A DNA stretch of 64,000 nt from Globodera rostochiensis (taxonomy: Eukaryota; Nematoda; Chromadorea; Rhabditida; Heteroderidae): positions 1,116,001 to 1,180,000 of the forward strand of contig JAEVLN010000019.1 in the NCBI GenBank assembly GCA_018350325.1, in the 5' to 3' direction. This document shows, piece by piece, positions 61,201 to 64,000 of the stretch. How positions within the stretch are numbered: the stretch's first letter is position 1; each line of letters begins with the position of its first letter. A model generated the notes under the pieces. That model saw only the letters and a program-made list of their open reading frames with translations, did not search any database and was not told the DNA's origin. A program made the position numbers and the translations under genes.

Positions 61201-64000
61201 TTGTTCGACCTTCAGAGTTGTCGGCTCTTCAGTACTGCTTGAGCTTGTAACATTTGTCTCATCCTGTTGTTGTTCCATTTTCGGAATTATCGCTTCTACA
61301 GTACTGCTTGAAGTTGTTGGCTCTTCAGTAATGCTTGAACTTGTCGCATTTGTCTCATCCTGTTGTTTTTCAACCTTCAGAGTTGTCGGCTCTTCAGTAC
61401 TGCTTGAGCTTGTAACATTTGTCTCATCCTGTTGTTTTTCGACCGTCAGAGTTGTCGGCTCTTCAGTACTGCTTGGACTTGTGGCATTTGTCTCATCCTC
61501 TTGTTGTTCGACCTTCGGAGTTGTCGGTTCTTCAGTACTGCTTGGACTTGTGGCATTTGTCTCATCCTCTTGTTGTTCGACCGTCAGAGTTGTCGGTTCT
61601 TCAGTACTGCTTGGACTTGTGGCATTTGTCTCATCCTCTTGTTGTTCGACCTTCGGAATTATCGATTCTACAGTAGTGCTTGAACTTGTGGCATTTATCT
61701 CATCCTGTTGTTGTTCGACTGTCAGAGTTGTCGGTTCTTCAGTACTGCTTGGACTTGTGGCATTTGTCTCATCCTCTTGTTGTTCGACCTTCGGAGTTGT
61801 CGGCTCTTCAGTACTGCTTGAACTTGTGGCTTTTGTCTCATCCTCTTGTTGTTCGACCTTCGGAATTATCGATTCTACAGTACTGCTTGAACTTGTGGCA
61901 TTTGTCTCATCCTCTTGTTGTTCGACCTTCGGAGTTGTCGGCTCTTCAGTACTGCTTGGACTTGTGGCATTTGTCTCATCCTCTTGTTGTTGCATCTTCG
62001 GAGTTGTCGGCTCTTCAGTAATGCTTGAACTTGTGGCATTTGTCTCATCCTCTTGTTGTTCGACCTTCGGAATTATCGATTCTACAGTACTGCTTGAACT
62101 TGTGGCATTTGTCTCATCCTCTTGTTGTTCCATCTTCGGAGTTGTCGGCTCTTCAGTACTGCTTGGACTGGTGGCATTTGTCTCATCCTCTTGTTGTTCC
62201 ATCTTCGGAGTTGTCGGCTCTTCAGTACTGCTTGGACTTGTGGCATTTGTCTCATCCTCTTGTTGTTCGACCTTCGGAATTATCGATTCTACAGTACTGC
62301 TTGAACTTGTGGCATTTGTCTCATCCTCTTGTTGTTCGACTTTCGGAATTATCGATTCTACAGTACTGTTTGGACTGGTGGAATTTGTCTCATCCTCTTG
62401 TTGTTCCATCTTCGGAGTTGTCGGCTCTTCAGTACTGCTTGAACTTGTGGCATTTGTCTCATCCTCTTGTTGTTCGACCTTCGGAATTATCGATTCTACA
62501 GTACTGCTTGAACTTGTGGCATTTGTCTCATCCTGTTGTTTTTCGACCGTCAGAGTTGTCGGCTCTTCAGTACTGCTTGAGCTTGTAAGATTTGTCTCAT
62601 CCTGTTGTTGTTCCATCTTCGGAGTTGTCGGCTCTTCAGTACTGCTTGAACTTGTGGCATTTGTCTCATCCTCTTGTTGTTCCATCTTCGGAGTTGTCGG
62701 CTCTTCAGTACTGCTTGGACTGGTGGAATTTGCCTCATCCTCTTGTTGTTCCATCTTCGGAGTTGTCGGCTCTTCAGTACTGCTTGGACTGGTGGAATTT
62801 GTCTCATCCTCTTGTTGTTCCATCTTCGGAGTTGTCGGCTCTTCAGTACTGCTTGAACTTGTGGCATTTGTCTCATCCTCTTGTTGTTCCATCTTCGGAG
62901 TTGTCGGCTCTTCAGTACTGCTTGAACTTGTGGCATTTGTCTCATCCTCTTGTTGTTCGACCTTCGGAATTATCGATTCTACAGTACTGCTTGAACTTGT
63001 GGCATTTGTCTCATCCTCTTGTTGTTCGACCTTCGGAATTATCGATTCTACAGTACTGCTTGAACTTTTGGCATTTGTCTCATCCTCTTGTTGTTCCATC
63101 TTCGGAGTTGTCGGTTCTTCAGTACTGCTTGGACTTGTGGCATTTGTCTCATCCTCTTGTTGTTCCATCTTCGGAGTTGTCGGCTCTTCAGTACTGCTTG
63201 AACTTGTGGAATTTGTCTCATCCTCTTGTTGTTCCATCTTCGGAGTTGTCGGTTCTTCAGTACTGCTTGGACTTTTGGCATTTGTCTCATCCTCTTGTTG
63301 TTCCATCTTCGGAATTATCGATTCTACAGTACTGCTTGAACTTGTGGCATTTGTCTCATCCTCTTGTTGTTCCATCTTCGGAGTTGTCGGCTCTTCAGTA
63401 CTGCTTGGACTGGTGGAATTTGTCTCATCCTCTTGTTGTTCCATCTTCGGAGTTGTCGGCTCTTCAGTACTGCTTGAACTTGTGGAATTTGTCTCATCCT
63501 CTTGTTGTTCCATCTTCGGAGTTGTCGGCTCTTCAGTACTGCTTGAACTTGTGGAATTTGTCTCATCCTCTTGTTGTTCCATCTTCGGAGTTGTCGGTTC
63601 TTCAGTACTGCTTGGACTTTTGGCATTTGTCTCATCCTCTTGTTGTTCCATCTTCGGAATTATCGATTCTACAGTACTGCTTGAACTTGTGGCATTTGTC
63701 TCATCCTCTTGTTGTTCCATCTTCGGAGTTGTCGGCTCTTCAGTACTGCTTGGACTGGTGGAATTTGTCTCATCCTGTTGTTGTTCCACCTTTTCTTGGC
63801 TGTTTATACTTGCTCTTCTCTCACTAATCGGCTGATCAGCTGCTTTTGTTGTTACGCTCGTTGTTGTTTCTGAGGTCGTGTTTGGCGTGATTTCACCCGA
63901 CTTGTTCGTTTCGTTTGCTTCTCCTTCCGCTTTGTCATTGAACGTTTCCGTCACTTCGTCCTCCCCTTCGTCTCCCGCCTCCTCCGTGGTTAGTGTCGCT
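58228..64000 (-). CDS. Mucin-like repeat protein with three PAN/apple-like modules (5' end beyond window)
   Basis: Open at the right edge, so the signal peptide is outside. N-terminal part in the window: TETFNDKAEGEANETNKSGE, Thr/Ser-rich, then about forty 23-residue repeats (63790-60960). Then DAVSK is joined by a 32-nt intron to GFEVVQLVDIMKTNSGAIT, and GFGVKGWASEFVGTFKCAST. Three Cys-rich modules follow. Module 1 has DCVRDCFQQNCSR, spliced over a repeat-filled intron to AAFTHFPRSVCLMHFG, then CSDGDRLHSN, ending LCVKC. Module 2 has LNCEGRVEFVALPVSDL, DCARKCFE and AAFIPTPGHESSGGICLL, ending IKCIRC. Module 3 has ECAEKCAGTNCSRAQFDP and ends LDCVKC. This CxxxC spacing is PAN-like. No membrane segment or ZP domain seen. 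Stop TGA at 58228. Confidence 0.75.
59221..59300. repeat. Short tandem repeat in an intron
   Basis: About two and a half copies of an AATTAATTACCCTTAATCCC unit with CTCCCAA between, upstream of module 2 of the PAN-type gene. Confidence 0.7.
59525..59964. repeat. 34-bp minisatellite within an intron
   Basis: About thirteen near-identical units (GGCTCTTTCCCTTCTCCC then ATTGTGCCAAAAGGAC). It is placed inside an intron of the PAN-type gene, between GTGAGC after NCSR and the acceptor CTTTCAG near 59512. As 34 is not a multiple of three, all frames read through it, which explains the long artefact frames on both strands. Confidence 0.95.
60960..63790 (-). repeat. 69-bp coding repeat (about forty 23-residue units)
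   Basis: Each unit is EEPTTPKMEQQEDETN followed by xTSSSST, or the variant VESIIPKVEQQEDETN plus ATSSSST. Every unit has a DETN-x-T sequon (N-x-T/S), so about forty N-glycosylation sites plus dense Ser/Thr. Unit types A and B are intermixed. Confidence 0.95.

Noticed and set aside
60857..63835. A 992-codon plus-strand open frame over the mucin repeats
   Set aside because: It is the antisense of a 69-bp repeat with no stop in this frame; its Val/Ser/Leu/Cys-rich translation is low complexity and the minus frame has proper exon joins and domains.

Overview
The window reads as nuclear DNA of a nematode. A complete major sperm protein gene with its single intron lies at 36775-37213. Introns are mostly short (about 40-60 nt) with TTTCAG- or TTTAG-type acceptors, genes are dense on both strands, and a CBD-1-like eggshell protein and many compact Cys-loop/GPI-free housekeeping genes match nematode families. 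I cannot name the species. All gene calls come from reading conceptual translations and joining exons by eye; no search was run, so exon borders are approximate unless stated.

Left part (0-24 kb): a TPR protein (-), a p24/TMED cargo receptor (-), RAB39 (+), a WDFY1/2-type WD40-FYVE protein (-), carnosine N-methyltransferase (+), the GATOR2 subunit WDR59 (+, with an antisense tRNA-Ile(AAT) in an intron), the endocytic F-BAR/muHD protein FCHO (-), ARV1 (+) and mitochondrial methylmalonate-semialdehyde dehydrogenase (-). These are conserved trafficking, signalling and metabolic genes.

Middle part (24-52 kb): a ONECUT (CUT plus homeodomain) transcription factor (-), SPATA20 (+), a Cys-loop ligand-gated channel (+), a divergent pair of sperm genes (a small repeat protein and MSP) sharing a 280-bp promoter, a possible small secreted protein (+), a NIM1-type kinase (+), SARAF (-), catalase (+) and a CTR copper transporter (-). 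Two large minisatellites are here: one in a kinase intron (41.7-42.7 kb) and one between genes (46.0-47.1 kb).

Right part (52-64 kb): two minus-strand genes for secreted matrix proteins. One is a CBD-1-like protein with about ten chitin-binding peritrophin-A domains joined by His/Gln/Pro-rich repeats. The other is a protein with about forty 23-residue Thr/Ser/Glu mucin-like repeats followed by three PAN/apple-like modules; its 5' end runs off the window. Their adjacency suggests an eggshell or cuticle matrix pair.

The most unusual structural theme is repeat growth from splice junctions: the kinase minisatellite is a tandem copy of a 5' splice site with a branch-like and acceptor-like motif in each 31-bp unit, and FCHO carries a 39-bp in-frame duplication of a 3' splice site. 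Other points are an in-intron 34-bp minisatellite, inverted-repeat elements, and many long G/C homopolymers in otherwise AT-rich DNA.
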